A stretch of DNA of 64,000 nucleotides, taken from assembly GCF_015223055.1 (NCBI RefSeq), contig NZ_JADFBX010000007.1, forward strand, positions 62,001 through 126,000. Direction: 5' to 3'. Source of the stretch: Pedobacter sp. MC2016-24. Its GTDB lineage: Bacteria > Bacteroidota > Bacteroidia > Sphingobacteriales > Sphingobacteriaceae. A program made the position numbers and the translations under genes. Positions 25,346 to 34,469 of the stretch are shown piece by piece (the first letter of the stretch is position 1; every line of letters begins with the position of its first letter). The notes beneath the pieces were generated by a model that worked only from the letters and a program-made list of their open reading frames with translations, did not search any database and was not told the origin of the DNA.

Positions 25346-27568
25346 ATGAAGAGAAACAAGATTTTGGTGCTGAGTATACTTAGCCTGTCCATGCTGGTAT
25401 ATACCTGTAAGGTTTCCATGCCGGTTGTACAACGCGATGCCAACGGGAACATTGTGGTGAATAAGAATCCTTCACCAGCTTATTTATCTCCGCAGGAGAG
25501 CTTAAAAACGATGCATATGCCTAAAGGGTATCGATTGGAACTGGTGGCCAGTGAACCGATGATTCATGAGCCTGTAGCCATTACCTGGGATGGGAACGGC
25601 AGGATGTATGTGGCAGAGATGAATACCTATATGCAGGATGCGGAAGGCACCGGTGAAATGAAAGCAGTATGTACGGTAAAACGACTGGAAGATACCAACG
25701 GCGATGGGAAAATGGACAAATCAGTCATTTTTATAGACAAGTTGTTATTGCCAAGAATGATTTTGGCATTGGATGACCGGATTTTGATCAATGAAACAAA
25801 TTCCAATAACATTTACAGTTACCGGGATACCGATGGTGATGGACAAGCAGATGAAAAGAAATTGATTTTTAGAAATGATGAGATCAGTACCAGCAACCTG
25901 GAGCATCAAAAAAGCGGCTTGATGTGGAACCTCGACAATAAAATATATGTCACTGTGGAGAATAAGCGATATGTATATGAAGATGGTATGCTTAAAGCTG
26001 AATATTTACATGAGGGACCTGGGGGGCAGTGGGGCCTAACCAGTGATAATTATGGCAGATTGTTTTTTTCTGCCGCAGGATCAGAAACTCCGGCGCTTAA
26101 TTTTCAACAGAATCCTTCATACGGCAGATTTGATTTTAAAGACCAGTACGACAATGAGTTTCAAGCTGTATGGCCGATTATCTCCACACCCGATGTTCAG
26201 GGTGGTTTAAATAGATTGCGTCCGGACAGTACGCTAAACCATTTTACTGCTTGTACTGGGCAGTCTGTATTCAGAGGTACTGCCTTGCCTGCGGATGCGC
26301 AAGGAGATTTATTTATCTGTGAGCCGGTAGGCCGATTGATCAGACGCGCTAAGGTGATCAATACCAATGGTAAAACAACTTTGAAAAACGCGTACAATAA
26401 AGAGGAATTCATCGCGTCTACAGACATGAATTTCAGACCGGTAAATAGTGTAACCGGGCCTGACGGGTGCCTTTATATCGTGGATATGTACCGCGGAATT
26501 ATACAGGAAGGTAATTGGACAAAAAAAGGTACTTACCTCAGGAAACAAATAGATGAAAAGAAATTTGATAAAAATATTGGCAGGGGCCGGATTTACCGCG
26601 TAGTTTATGATGGCCTGAAACCAGATCGTAATGTACCAAAGTTATTGAATCTGAGTACCGATAAACTGGTTCCTTACCTGGCGCATGCAAATGGCTGGTG
26701 GCGGGATAATGCACAGAAACTGATGGTGGTTCGGGGCAACAAGTCTGTTGTTCCTGCATTGAAAGCCATGGCCCTGGATAAAAATACAAACCAGCTTGGC
26801 CGTATCCATGCATTGTGGACCTTAAGCGGTTTAAAAGCCATAGATCAGGAGACTTTGAAACAGGCATTTCAGGACAATGATCCTGCCGTTCGTAAAACTG
26901 CGGTCTGGATTTGTGATGATCTGGTTAGAAAAGGAGATGAGCGGCTTGTGCAGCTGATGGAATTTCTTAAAAATGACCCGAGTGCCGATGTCCGTTTTCA
27001 ACTTGCGCTGAGCTTGAGGTTTAGCAAATCGGAAAAAGCCCAGGATATCATTAAGTATATGCTTGCCCAATATCCGGACAATCAGATGCTGGTTGAATCG
27101 CAAAAAAGCTTTGAAAACAACAACAATGCCCGTGCGCTGGCCGCTAAAAAGGCTGCCGCAATGGCCGAAGAAGATAAAAAACTGGTGTTGAAAGGCGCAA
27201 CAATTTTTAAGCAGCTTTGCGCCATTTGTCATGGTGAAGACGGAAAAGGGGTAACAATCGGCGGAAAAGAAATGCCTGCACCGCCACTTGCCGGTGCAAA
27301 AGATGTGACTGGCGACCCGGAAAAACTCATCAAAATCTTACTTCACGGTTTATCCGGGCCAGTTGATGGTAAAACCTATGCCGATGCCATGCCGGCACTT
27401 GGTAGCAACGACGACGAGTACATAGCTTCGGTGCTGAGTTATATCAGAAATGACCTCGGCAATAAAGCTTCCGTAGTTAAGCCTTTGGATGTTAAAAAAG
27501 TAAGGGAAGTAAATCAGGGTCGCACGAAGAACTGGACAATCAAAGAACTGGAAAGTACAAAAAAATAA
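25346..27568 (+). CDS. PVC-type sugar-dehydrogenase-like lipoprotein with C-terminal cytochrome c
   Basis: The protein is a lipoprotein (signal ending V-Y-T-C, Cys21) with three parts. Residues about 45-400 form a beta-propeller like the soluble glucose/sorbosone dehydrogenases and membrane-bound dehydrogenase domains (E-P-V-A-I-T-W-D-G-N-G-R-M-Y-V-A-E-M; D-T-N-G-D-G-K-M-D). Residues about 440-590 look like HEAT-type repeats. The C-terminal cytochrome c domain carries C-A-I-C-H at 625-629 and a distal Met in D-A-M-P-A-L. The architecture matches the 'PVC-type haem-binding CxxCH' proteins. It is expected to oxidise a sugar in the periplasm and deliver electrons through its own haem to the small cytochrome encoded upstream. 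The cofactor and substrate cannot be read from the sequence. Confidence 0.85.
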   Translation: MKRNKILVLSILSLSMLVYTCKVSMPVVQRDANGNIVVNKNPSPAYLSPQESLKTMHMPKGYRLELVASEPMIHEPVAITWDGNGRMYVAEMNTYMQDAEGTGEMKAVCTVKRLEDTNGDGKMDKSVIFIDKLLLPRMILALDDRILINETNSNNIYSYRDTDGDGQADEKKLIFRNDEISTSNLEHQKSGLMWNLDNKIYVTVENKRYVYEDGMLKAEYLHEGPGGQWGLTSDNYGRLFFSAAGSETPALNFQQNPSYGRFDFKDQYDNEFQAVWPIISTPDVQGGLNRLRPDSTLNHFTACTGQSVFRGTALPADAQGDLFICEPVGRLIRRAKVINTNGKTTLKNAYNKEEFIASTDMNFRPVNSVTGPDGCLYIVDMYRGIIQEGNWTKKGTYLRKQIDEKKFDKNIGRGRIYRVVYDGLKPDRNVPKLLNLSTDKLVPYLAHANGWWRDNAQKLMVVRGNKSVVPALKAMALDKNTNQLGRIHALWTLSGLKAIDQETLKQAFQDNDPAVRKTAVWICDDLVRKGDERLVQLMEFLKNDPSADVRFQLALSLRFSKSEKAQDIIKYMLAQYPDNQMLVESQKSFENNNNARALAAKKAAAMAEEDKKLVLKGATIFKQLCAICHGEDGKGVTIGGKEMPAPPLAGAKDVTGDPEKLIKILLHGLSGPVDGKTYADAMPALGSNDDEYIASVLSYIRNDLGNKASVVKPLDVKKVREVNQGRTKNWTIKELESTKK

Positions 27569-27665
27569 CAAACCCACATATGATGCGCTGGATGGCCTCT
27601 TTTAGCGGCCAAATGGCCATGCTTTGCCTAAAAATAACCTATATATTAAATTTTAAGTCTTCAGA

Positions 27666-29945
27666 ATGATAAAGCGTATTATTCAAGTTACGACCAGAAA
27701 TGCCTTGTTTTTAACCCTGCTGTTCTTTAACAATGGCTGTGCGGTTGGACAGGAAAAACCCTACGCAGGGTCTGGCAATCTAAAATATGTTGATCCTTTG
27801 ATCGGCAATGTGGGGCACCTGTTGCAGCCTACAAGGCCGACGGTTCAATTGCCCAATCAAATGATCAGAATGTTTCCCCAGAGAAAGGATTATATGGATG
27901 ATCAGATCGCCAGTTTTCCTTTAAATGTGGTTTCTCATCGTTTAGGAGAAGTCTTTGCCCTGAAACCCTCCAGTCAAAAAATAGAAATCAGCAATTGGAA
28001 AAGAAAGATGACTTACGATTATGATCTGGAAATCAATCGCCCCTGGTATTACAGTACCTATCTGATCGATGATGACATCAAAGTTAGTTATACACCTGGT
28101 AAGAAGACAGGTTATTACAAATTCGAATTCCCTGCCAAGGGGCTTAAAAATCTGCTTCTGGAAAATTACAACGCCGGAGCAAATGAGTTCAATTTCATTT
28201 CAGCTACAGAAGTAACTGGGGTAGAAATGTATCATGGCAACATCAAGGTTTACCTTTATGGCGTTTTTAGTGATGGCGCCACTGTTGGAACCCTACAGGA
28301 TAACCAGGTATCTGCGCTTCCTAAAGTAAGTGGGACAGCAGCTAAAGCCTGGATCACTTTTCCACAAAATACGACCGGATTGGTTGAATTTAAGTATGCG
28401 ATCTCTTATGTCAGTCCTGCACAAGCTAAAAAGAATTATCTCAACGAATTAAAAAATACGAATTTTAATCAGCAGGTAGCGGTGGGAGAAACAGCCTGGG
28501 CAAAAGTAATCAATCAGATTAAAACAACCGGGGCTACAGAAGCGCAACGACGTTCTTTTTATACAGCTTTGTATCGTTGTTACGAGCGGATGATCGATAT
28601 CAATGAAGATGGACAGTATTTTAGCGGTTTCGATAATAAAATTCACACGAGTAACCGTCCATTTTACGTAGATGACTGGGCCTGGGATACCTATTTGGCA
28701 CATCATCCATTACGGATCATTTTAAACCCGGCACAGGAAGAAGACATGTTAAATTCATACGTACAGATGTATGAACAAAGCGGTTGGGTGCCTACCTTTC
28801 CTGTGTTGTTTGGCGATCATGCCTGCATGAATGGGTTTCATTCTACAGTCAGTTTTTTAGATGCGCATAGAAAGGGATTGAAAAACTTTGACTTGAATAA
28901 AGCTTATGCGGGACTGGCTAAAAATGCCAACGAAGCAACCATGCTGCCCTGGCGAAATGGGCCGAAAAATGAGTTGGATGATTTTTACCATGAAAAAGGT
29001 TATTTCCCCGCTTTAAAGATTGGTGAAGCAGAGTATGTACCTGCCGTAGATAAATTCGAAAAGCGCCAGGCTGTAGCGGTCACTTTAGGCCACAGTTACG
29101 ACGATTGGGCACTGGGGCAATTGGCTAAAGATTTGAACATGCCGCAGGATTACCAGAAATTTAATCTTCGGGGTGGGAATTACAAGAATCTTTGGAACAA
29201 GGAAGCACAACTGTTCTTACCTAAAGACAACCAGGGTAACTGGGTCAATATAGATCCGAAGTTCGATGGTGGTATGGGTGGCAGAGATTATTATGATGAG
29301 AACAATGGCTGGACTTACATGTGGCAGGTGCAACATGATCTGGGTGGATTAATAGGATTAATGGGTGGAAAAACCGCCTTTGAAAATCGGCTTGATCAGT
29401 TGTTCCGGGAGCCTTTAGGTAGAAGCCAGTATGAGTTTCAGGCCAGATTTCCAGATGTAACCGGAATAGTTGGGCAGTTTTCGATGGGAAATGAACCGAG
29501 TTTCCACATTCCGTACCTATACAATTATACGGCTTCTCCATGGAAAGCGCAGCGAAGGATCCGTTTTCTGTTAGACACCTGGTTTAAAGATGACGTATTT
29601 GGTATTCCCGGCGATGAAGACGGGGGCGGGATGACGTCATTTGTCGTGTTCTCTGCCATGGGTTTTTATCCGGTTACACCAGGTATCCCGGTATACACCA
29701 TTGGTAGTCCGGTATTTGATAAAGTATCGATTGACCTGCCAAATGGAAAAACCTTTCAAGTGATTGCCAATAAAAGTTCAGTAGTTAATAAATATATTCA
29801 AAGTGCAAAATTTGATGGTAAAATCCTGGATACGCCCTGGTTTACTCACCAACAGCTTGTGGCTGGTGGAAAACTGGAATTGGAAATGGGACCACTACCA
29901 AATAAGACCTGGGGAACAGGTCAGCGGTTAGAAATTTCAAAATAA
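27666..29945 (+). CDS. GH92 alpha-mannosidase-family lipoprotein
   Basis: This is an exported GH92 enzyme, a Ca2+-dependent exo-alpha-mannosidase family acting by inversion. The leader ends F-N-N-G-C (Cys25), so it is probably a lipoprotein. The mature start K-Y-V-D-P-L-I-G-N and the (alpha/alpha)6 part with D-D-W-A-W-D-T near residue 338 are typical. The motif G-I-P-G-D-E-D-G-G-G-M-T-S-F follows near residue 646, with Asp650 and Asp652 matching the family's catalytic base region; the usual G-N-D/E-D is G-D-E-D here. It ends in G-F-Y-P-V-T-P-G. The 759-residue length is normal. The gene lies 97 bp after the dehydrogenase gene and 2 bp before the GH99-like gene, which points to an alpha-mannose-containing substrate. 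Family members with other specificity are possible. Confidence 0.9.
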   Translation: MIKRIIQVTTRNALFLTLLFFNNGCAVGQEKPYAGSGNLKYVDPLIGNVGHLLQPTRPTVQLPNQMIRMFPQRKDYMDDQIASFPLNVVSHRLGEVFALKPSSQKIEISNWKRKMTYDYDLEINRPWYYSTYLIDDDIKVSYTPGKKTGYYKFEFPAKGLKNLLLENYNAGANEFNFISATEVTGVEMYHGNIKVYLYGVFSDGATVGTLQDNQVSALPKVSGTAAKAWITFPQNTTGLVEFKYAISYVSPAQAKKNYLNELKNTNFNQQVAVGETAWAKVINQIKTTGATEAQRRSFYTALYRCYERMIDINEDGQYFSGFDNKIHTSNRPFYVDDWAWDTYLAHHPLRIILNPAQEEDMLNSYVQMYEQSGWVPTFPVLFGDHACMNGFHSTVSFLDAHRKGLKNFDLNKAYAGLAKNANEATMLPWRNGPKNELDDFYHEKGYFPALKIGEAEYVPAVDKFEKRQAVAVTLGHSYDDWALGQLAKDLNMPQDYQKFNLRGGNYKNLWNKEAQLFLPKDNQGNWVNIDPKFDGGMGGRDYYDENNGWTYMWQVQHDLGGLIGLMGGKTAFENRLDQLFREPLGRSQYEFQARFPDVTGIVGQFSMGNEPSFHIPYLYNYTASPWKAQRRIRFLLDTWFKDDVFGIPGDEDGGGMTSFVVFSAMGFYPVTPGIPVYTIGSPVFDKVSIDLPNGKTFQVIANKSSVVNKYIQSAKFDGKILDTPWFTHQQLVAGGKLELEMGPLPNKTWGTGQRLEISK

Positions 29946-29947
29946 AT

Positions 29948-31207
29948 ATGAGGCATTTAAAATTATATCTGATTGTTCTTGGCTTAAGTATGACCTTGTA
30001 TGGTCATGCTCAAAATAAACACGCTAAACAATCCAGATTTCCAAGTTATAAAGGATTGGTCATGGCTGGTTATCAAGGCTGGTTTAATGCCAAAGGTGAT
30101 GGTGCAGATCGTGGCTGGAACCATTATGGTAATATCGATAAAGAAAGAATAGGGGTAGAAATCTGGCCGGAGATTGCTGAATATGAAAAAACCTATAAAA
30201 CGCCATTTAAACTGGCCAATGGAGATCATGCCTATTTATTTAGTTCATACGATGAGTCCAGCGTTAAACTCCATTTTAAATGGATGCAGCAATATGGCAT
30301 AGATGGTGTGTTTGTACAGCGTTTCGTCAGCAACCTAAAGTATGCCAAAGGCATAAATCACAATAATAAAGTACTTTCTTCTGCACTTGAGGCTGCAGAG
30401 AAATACAAAAGGGCAATTGCCATCATGTACGATTTTTCGGGCATGCATGATGGGGATGAGCAGGTGGTGATTGAGGACTTTAAAAAACTGGTGGATAGCA
30501 TGAAGTTAACCAATCGCGGCAATAGCCAAAGCTATTTGTACCACAATGGAAAACCCCTGGTTGCGCTTTGGGGAGTTGGTTTTAATGACAATAGAAAATA
30601 TTCCTTAAAAAATGTCCGAGCGATCATCGACTTTTTACAAAAAGACCCGGTATATGGAGGCTGTTCAATTCTTCTGGGTGTACCAACGCAATGGCGTGAA
30701 CTAGCTGGCGATACAGAACCAGATCCGGAATTATTGGAAACCTTTAAAAAAATAGACATCATACATCCCTGGTTTGTTGGGCGCTTCATCGAATCCCGGC
30801 TTCCTAAAATGATGGAACGTATCAAGGCTGATCTTGCCTGGTGCAAACAATATCACATTGGTTATGTGCCGGTTGTATATCCTGGTTTTAGCTGGCACAA
30901 CATGAAGCCGGAGTCGCCGTTAGATCAGATCCCAAGAAATAAGGGCCAGTTCTTTTGGAAACAACTTTCAGGTAGCATCCAGATTGGTGCTGAGATGCTG
31001 TACGTCGCCATGTTTGATGAAGTAGATGAGGGCACTGCAATTTTCAAAGTCAGTAAAAATCCACCAGTTGGTGTAACGGAATTTGTCAAACCGGAGGAAG
31101 GCATCCCATCTGATTATTATTTGTACCTGAGTGGGTATGCGGGTAAAATGCTGAGGAAAGAAATTCCTTTTCAAAATGACATTCCAGCTCCTAAAAGTAA
31201 ACCATAA
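29948..31207 (+). CDS. exported GH71/GH99-like glycosidase
   Basis: This 419-residue protein has a signal peptide ending G-H-A-Q. The landmarks L-V-M-A-G-Y-Q-G-W-F-N, D-R-G-W-N-H-Y, I-E/V-I-W-P-E-I-A-E-Y and M-F-D-E-V-D-E-G-T-A-I near residue 357 belong to the GH71/GH99-like TIM-barrel group. Characterised GH99 enzymes are endo-alpha-mannosidases or endo-alpha-1,2-mannanases, and GH71 are alpha-1,3-glucanases. The acidic pair in F-D-E-V-D-E is the likely catalytic region. The start is 2 bp after the GH92 stop, and its own stop touches the next start, so all three are made together. An endo-acting partner to the GH92 exo-mannosidase is the natural reading, but specificity is inference. Confidence 0.85.
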   Translation: MRHLKLYLIVLGLSMTLYGHAQNKHAKQSRFPSYKGLVMAGYQGWFNAKGDGADRGWNHYGNIDKERIGVEIWPEIAEYEKTYKTPFKLANGDHAYLFSSYDESSVKLHFKWMQQYGIDGVFVQRFVSNLKYAKGINHNNKVLSSALEAAEKYKRAIAIMYDFSGMHDGDEQVVIEDFKKLVDSMKLTNRGNSQSYLYHNGKPLVALWGVGFNDNRKYSLKNVRAIIDFLQKDPVYGGCSILLGVPTQWRELAGDTEPDPELLETFKKIDIIHPWFVGRFIESRLPKMMERIKADLAWCKQYHIGYVPVVYPGFSWHNMKPESPLDQIPRNKGQFFWKQLSGSIQIGAEMLYVAMFDEVDEGTAIFKVSKNPPVGVTEFVKPEEGIPSDYYLYLSGYAGKMLRKEIPFQNDIPAPKSKP

Positions 31208-33175
31208 ATGCAGATGAAACTTATTTATAAACTTAGCCTGGGCCTGTTGTTTTGCCAAATGACAGTCAGCGCCCAATTGCGTTTGCCTTCACTGGTTGCA
31301 GATCACATGGTACTGCAAAGGGACGTGAAGATTCCAGTATGGGGCTGGGCTACAGCTGGAGAACCTATCCAAATCACATTTAAAAATAAAACCTATATGG
31401 CTGTTGCCAATCAACAGGGCAAATGGGAACTGAGCTTAGCCCCAAGTGTTGCTGCAGGCCCTTTTGAATTGTTGGTGAAAGGAACAAAACAACAAATTGT
31501 CATTAAAGATGTATGGGTCGGTGATGTTTGGATCTGCTCTGGGCAGTCTAATATGGTCTTCGATTTTAACAATGGCAGGGCCAGAGCCTTATATGCTCAG
31601 GACATTGCCGCTTCAGCCAATGATCAGATCAGACAAATATTAGTGCCGAGAGCGACCAGCCCTGTTCCATTGGATCAATTTAACAAAGCCGAATGGAAAT
31701 TGGCAAAACCTGAGACTTTGAATGGGTTTTCTGCAGCAGCCTATTTTTTTGCAAGGGAACTTTACCAGAAAAATAAAGTAGCCATAGGCCTCATCAATAC
31801 AAGTTGGGGTGGCACTAAAGCCGAAGCCTGGATTAGTGAGGAGGGAATTAAAGCTTTTCCCCAGTTTGAAAATGAAGTCAGACTTTTGAAAGATACAGCT
31901 CAAATTGCAGCAAACAGGAAGCAGCGTCAGCTGATGGTTTCGGAATGGCATTTGAAAAACAAAACGGAAGATAAAGGCTACACTGGAAATCAGGCGGCTT
32001 GGGCAGCTCCGGAATTTAGCGATAAGCTTTGGAAAAGTACACAATTGCCTGTGATGTTCGAGAAAATAGGGCTGAACAATACCTTCGGAGTAATCTGGTT
32101 CAGAAGGGAGATTGATGTTCCAGAAAGTCTTGGTGGAAAATATGCGGTCCTGAAACTGGGCAGTGTTGATGATGAGGATGAAAGCTTTGTCAACGGGGTG
32201 CGGGTTGGTGGTTATGCCAACAGGGAAAAAGCAAGGGAACACCAGGTGCCGGGCCGACTGATTAAAGCAGGGAGAAACACAATTGCGGTCAGGGTCATCA
32301 ATTGGAATGGGCCGGGCGGATTTGCTGGTGACATGCCTATGGTACTGGATTTTGGAACTCAGAAAGTGCCTTTAAACGGTGAATGGAAATATGAAACCGG
32401 TAGAAAAACCAAAGAACTCCCTGGAAATTATAATGTTCAGGACTTATCTACTTCCATTTATAACGGCATGATTGCCCCGCTTTTTCCATATGCCTTTAAG
32501 GGCGTTATTTGGTATCAGGGTGAAAGTAATGGTACACGTGGATTGGAGTACCGCGACTTGTTTCCTGCCATGATCGCAGATTGGCGGTCAAAGTGGAAAC
32601 AAGGTGATTTTCCATTCATATTTCAGCAGCTGGTGAATTTCAGACAGGCCGTTCAGCAGCCTGCCGAAAGTGATTGGGCGGAACTCAGGGAAGCGCAATT
32701 GCTGACTACCAAACGTTCTCCAAATACAGCCATGGCAGTTGGGATCGATATTGGTGAGGCCGGGGACATTCATCCGGTAAACAAATTGGATATTGGGAAA
32801 CGCCTGGCACTGGCTGCGAGGAAATTAGCTTACGGTGAGAAAAAGCTGATTGCTTCAGGTCCGGTTTATCAATCCAGCAAAACTGAAGGCAATACAATCC
32901 GATTAACTTTCTCCAATACTGGCACCGGACTGGCCGTAAAAGGGGGACAGGTTCTGAAACAATTTGCTATTGCTGGCGCAGATCAGAAATTCCACTGGGC
33001 TAAGGCCATGATTAAGGGGAACAATACCATAGCTGTATCTTCAGCAGATGTCCCTTTTCCATTGGCTGTTCGTTATGCCTGGGCTGATAATCCTGAAGGT
33101 TGTAACCTGATCAATAAAAGTGGATTACCAGCCAGTCCATTCCGGACTGACAACTGGTCCAGACCAAAAAAATAA
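31208..33175 (+). CDS. sialate O-acetylesterase-type SGNH esterase
   Basis: This 655-residue exported esterase has the SASA domain. The nucleophile Ser is in C-S-G-Q-S-N-M (near residue 110) and the Asp/His pair in G-D-I-H-P-V-N-K (near 520). Between the two halves of the SGNH fold, about residues 250-390, is a GH2-like jelly-roll (F-R-R-E-I-D-V-P, V-D-D-E-D-E-S-F-V-N-G). This insert is normal for the long Bacteroidota members. The family was named for deacetylating sialic acid but many PUL members act on acetylated xylans, mannans or other glycans. The ATG begins directly after the preceding TAA; a second ATG at 31214 is possible. It would clear acetyl groups so that GH92, GH2 and GH43 can act. 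Confidence 0.9.
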   Translation: MQMKLIYKLSLGLLFCQMTVSAQLRLPSLVADHMVLQRDVKIPVWGWATAGEPIQITFKNKTYMAVANQQGKWELSLAPSVAAGPFELLVKGTKQQIVIKDVWVGDVWICSGQSNMVFDFNNGRARALYAQDIAASANDQIRQILVPRATSPVPLDQFNKAEWKLAKPETLNGFSAAAYFFARELYQKNKVAIGLINTSWGGTKAEAWISEEGIKAFPQFENEVRLLKDTAQIAANRKQRQLMVSEWHLKNKTEDKGYTGNQAAWAAPEFSDKLWKSTQLPVMFEKIGLNNTFGVIWFRREIDVPESLGGKYAVLKLGSVDDEDESFVNGVRVGGYANREKAREHQVPGRLIKAGRNTIAVRVINWNGPGGFAGDMPMVLDFGTQKVPLNGEWKYETGRKTKELPGNYNVQDLSTSIYNGMIAPLFPYAFKGVIWYQGESNGTRGLEYRDLFPAMIADWRSKWKQGDFPFIFQQLVNFRQAVQQPAESDWAELREAQLLTTKRSPNTAMAVGIDIGEAGDIHPVNKLDIGKRLALAARKLAYGEKKLIASGPVYQSSKTEGNTIRLTFSNTGTGLAVKGGQVLKQFAIAGADQKFHWAKAMIKGNNTIAVSSADVPFPLAVRYAWADNPEGCNLINKSGLPASPFRTDNWSRPKK

Positions 33176-33195
33176 ACCATTAACAACCAAACCAT

Positions 33196-34434
33196 ATGAA
33201 CGATTTAAAAATTAAGATACCCTTTACCGATAAAAAATTCCTGGTCACGCTGGTCTTTGTCACCTCATTATTTATGTTTTGGGGTATTGCCATTACCATG
33301 GCTGATGTATTGAACAAACATTTTCAGCATACCATGAGCCTTTCCAAAACGCAGTCGGCCTTTGTGCAGTTTGCAGTTTTTGGTGCTTATGCAGTTATGG
33401 GAATCCCCGCAGGCCTGTTTATGAAGCGCTACGGCTATAAGCGTGGCGTTTTACTCGGGCTTTCGCTTTTTGCATTGGGTGCTTTTTTATTCATACCGGC
33501 GGCGAATATTTCTTCCTTTGCTTTTTTTGGCATTGCCTTATTTATTGTAGGCTGCGGTTTGTCTACCTTAGAGACCGTTGCACACCCTTTTGTTGCTGCT
33601 TTAGGGGATCAGCGTACCAGCGACCTGCGCATTAACTTTGCTCAAATGTTTAATGCCGTTGGCGCGATTATCGGGCCGCTGATTGGGGGATACTTTCTAT
33701 TGAGCAACAATGTTGCCGGTAGCACTGATCTGACTTCTGTTAAGATACTCTACGCAGTAATCGGATCCGTTATATTGCTGGTTGCCCTGTCTTTTTCTTT
33801 TGTCAAAGTACCTGCCACAACAGATCCTCATGCCGGTCTGGAAGATGCCGATGCCCTGAATGTAGATCTTGCCCCTGATAAAAAACTCTTTGAGCACAAG
33901 CACTTTGTCTGGGCAGTTGCTGCACAGTTTTTCAATGTGGCGGCCCAGGCAGGTACATGGGCATTTTTTATCAACTATGTGCATGAAATTATCGGTTTTA
34001 GTGATGAAAAGGCCTCTTATTTTATGGGTGTTTTTATGGGCATGATGCTGACGGGACGTATTTTAGGTACTTTTTTAATGCGCTTTATCGCTCCAAATAA
34101 ATTACTGGCAGGCTTTGCTTTAGGTAACATCATGATGTGCATCATCGTTGCGCAAAGTTTGGGTATGGTCTCATTCGTTGCATTGCTCATGATCAATTTT
34201 TTCTTTGGCATCATGTTTCCTACGATATTCAGCCTTGGTCTTAAAAGTATGGGTTCAAGAACTCAACAGGCGGCATCTTTCCTGTCCATGGGGGTTGTAG
34301 GGGGAGCATTTTTCCCGTTCATCATGGGATACGCGGCAGACCAGTTCGGTATAGCGCATGCTTATTATGCGCCAATCCTTTGTTATGTAGTGATCTTTTT
34401 GTTCGCTAATAAGTTTTATCAAGTAAAACACTAA
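33196..34434 (+). CDS. fucP: FucP-type sugar:H+ symporter (MFS)
   Basis: This 412-residue, twelve-helix transporter resembles the FucP branch of MFS (L-F-M-F-W-G-I-A-I-T-M-A-D-V-L at the start, L-E-T-V-A-H-P-F near residue 120, then N-F-A-Q-M-F-N-A-V-G and I-G-P-L-I-G-G). Escherichia coli FucP imports L-fucose with H+; Bacteroidota homologues serve fucose, glucose, galactose or mannose, so the symbol denotes family rather than proven substrate. It is encoded 20 bp after the esterase and 35 bp before GH2, inside the operon. It would carry the monosaccharide released in the periplasm into the cytoplasm. Confidence 0.85.
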   Translation: MNDLKIKIPFTDKKFLVTLVFVTSLFMFWGIAITMADVLNKHFQHTMSLSKTQSAFVQFAVFGAYAVMGIPAGLFMKRYGYKRGVLLGLSLFALGAFLFIPAANISSFAFFGIALFIVGCGLSTLETVAHPFVAALGDQRTSDLRINFAQMFNAVGAIIGPLIGGYFLLSNNVAGSTDLTSVKILYAVIGSVILLVALSFSFVKVPATTDPHAGLEDADALNVDLAPDKKLFEHKHFVWAVAAQFFNVAAQAGTWAFFINYVHEIIGFSDEKASYFMGVFMGMMLTGRILGTFLMRFIAPNKLLAGFALGNIMMCIIVAQSLGMVSFVALLMINFFFGIMFPTIFSLGLKSMGSRTQQAASFLSMGVVGGAFFPFIMGYAADQFGIAHAYYAPILCYVVIFLFANKFYQVKH

Positions 34435-34469
34435 CCAACGTCATAAAAAATTAAACTAATACACATTTC

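Noticed and set aside
27592..27620. ATGGCC / GGCCAT inverted repeat between the dehydrogenase and GH92 genes
   Set aside because: Stem of 6 bp and no T tract after it; not a convincing terminator and the operon seems to continue.
31640..32242. 200-codon open frame on the minus strand
   Set aside because: It lies wholly inside the sialate O-acetylesterase gene, whose protein has full family motifs; the antisense frame has no recognisable domain or leader.
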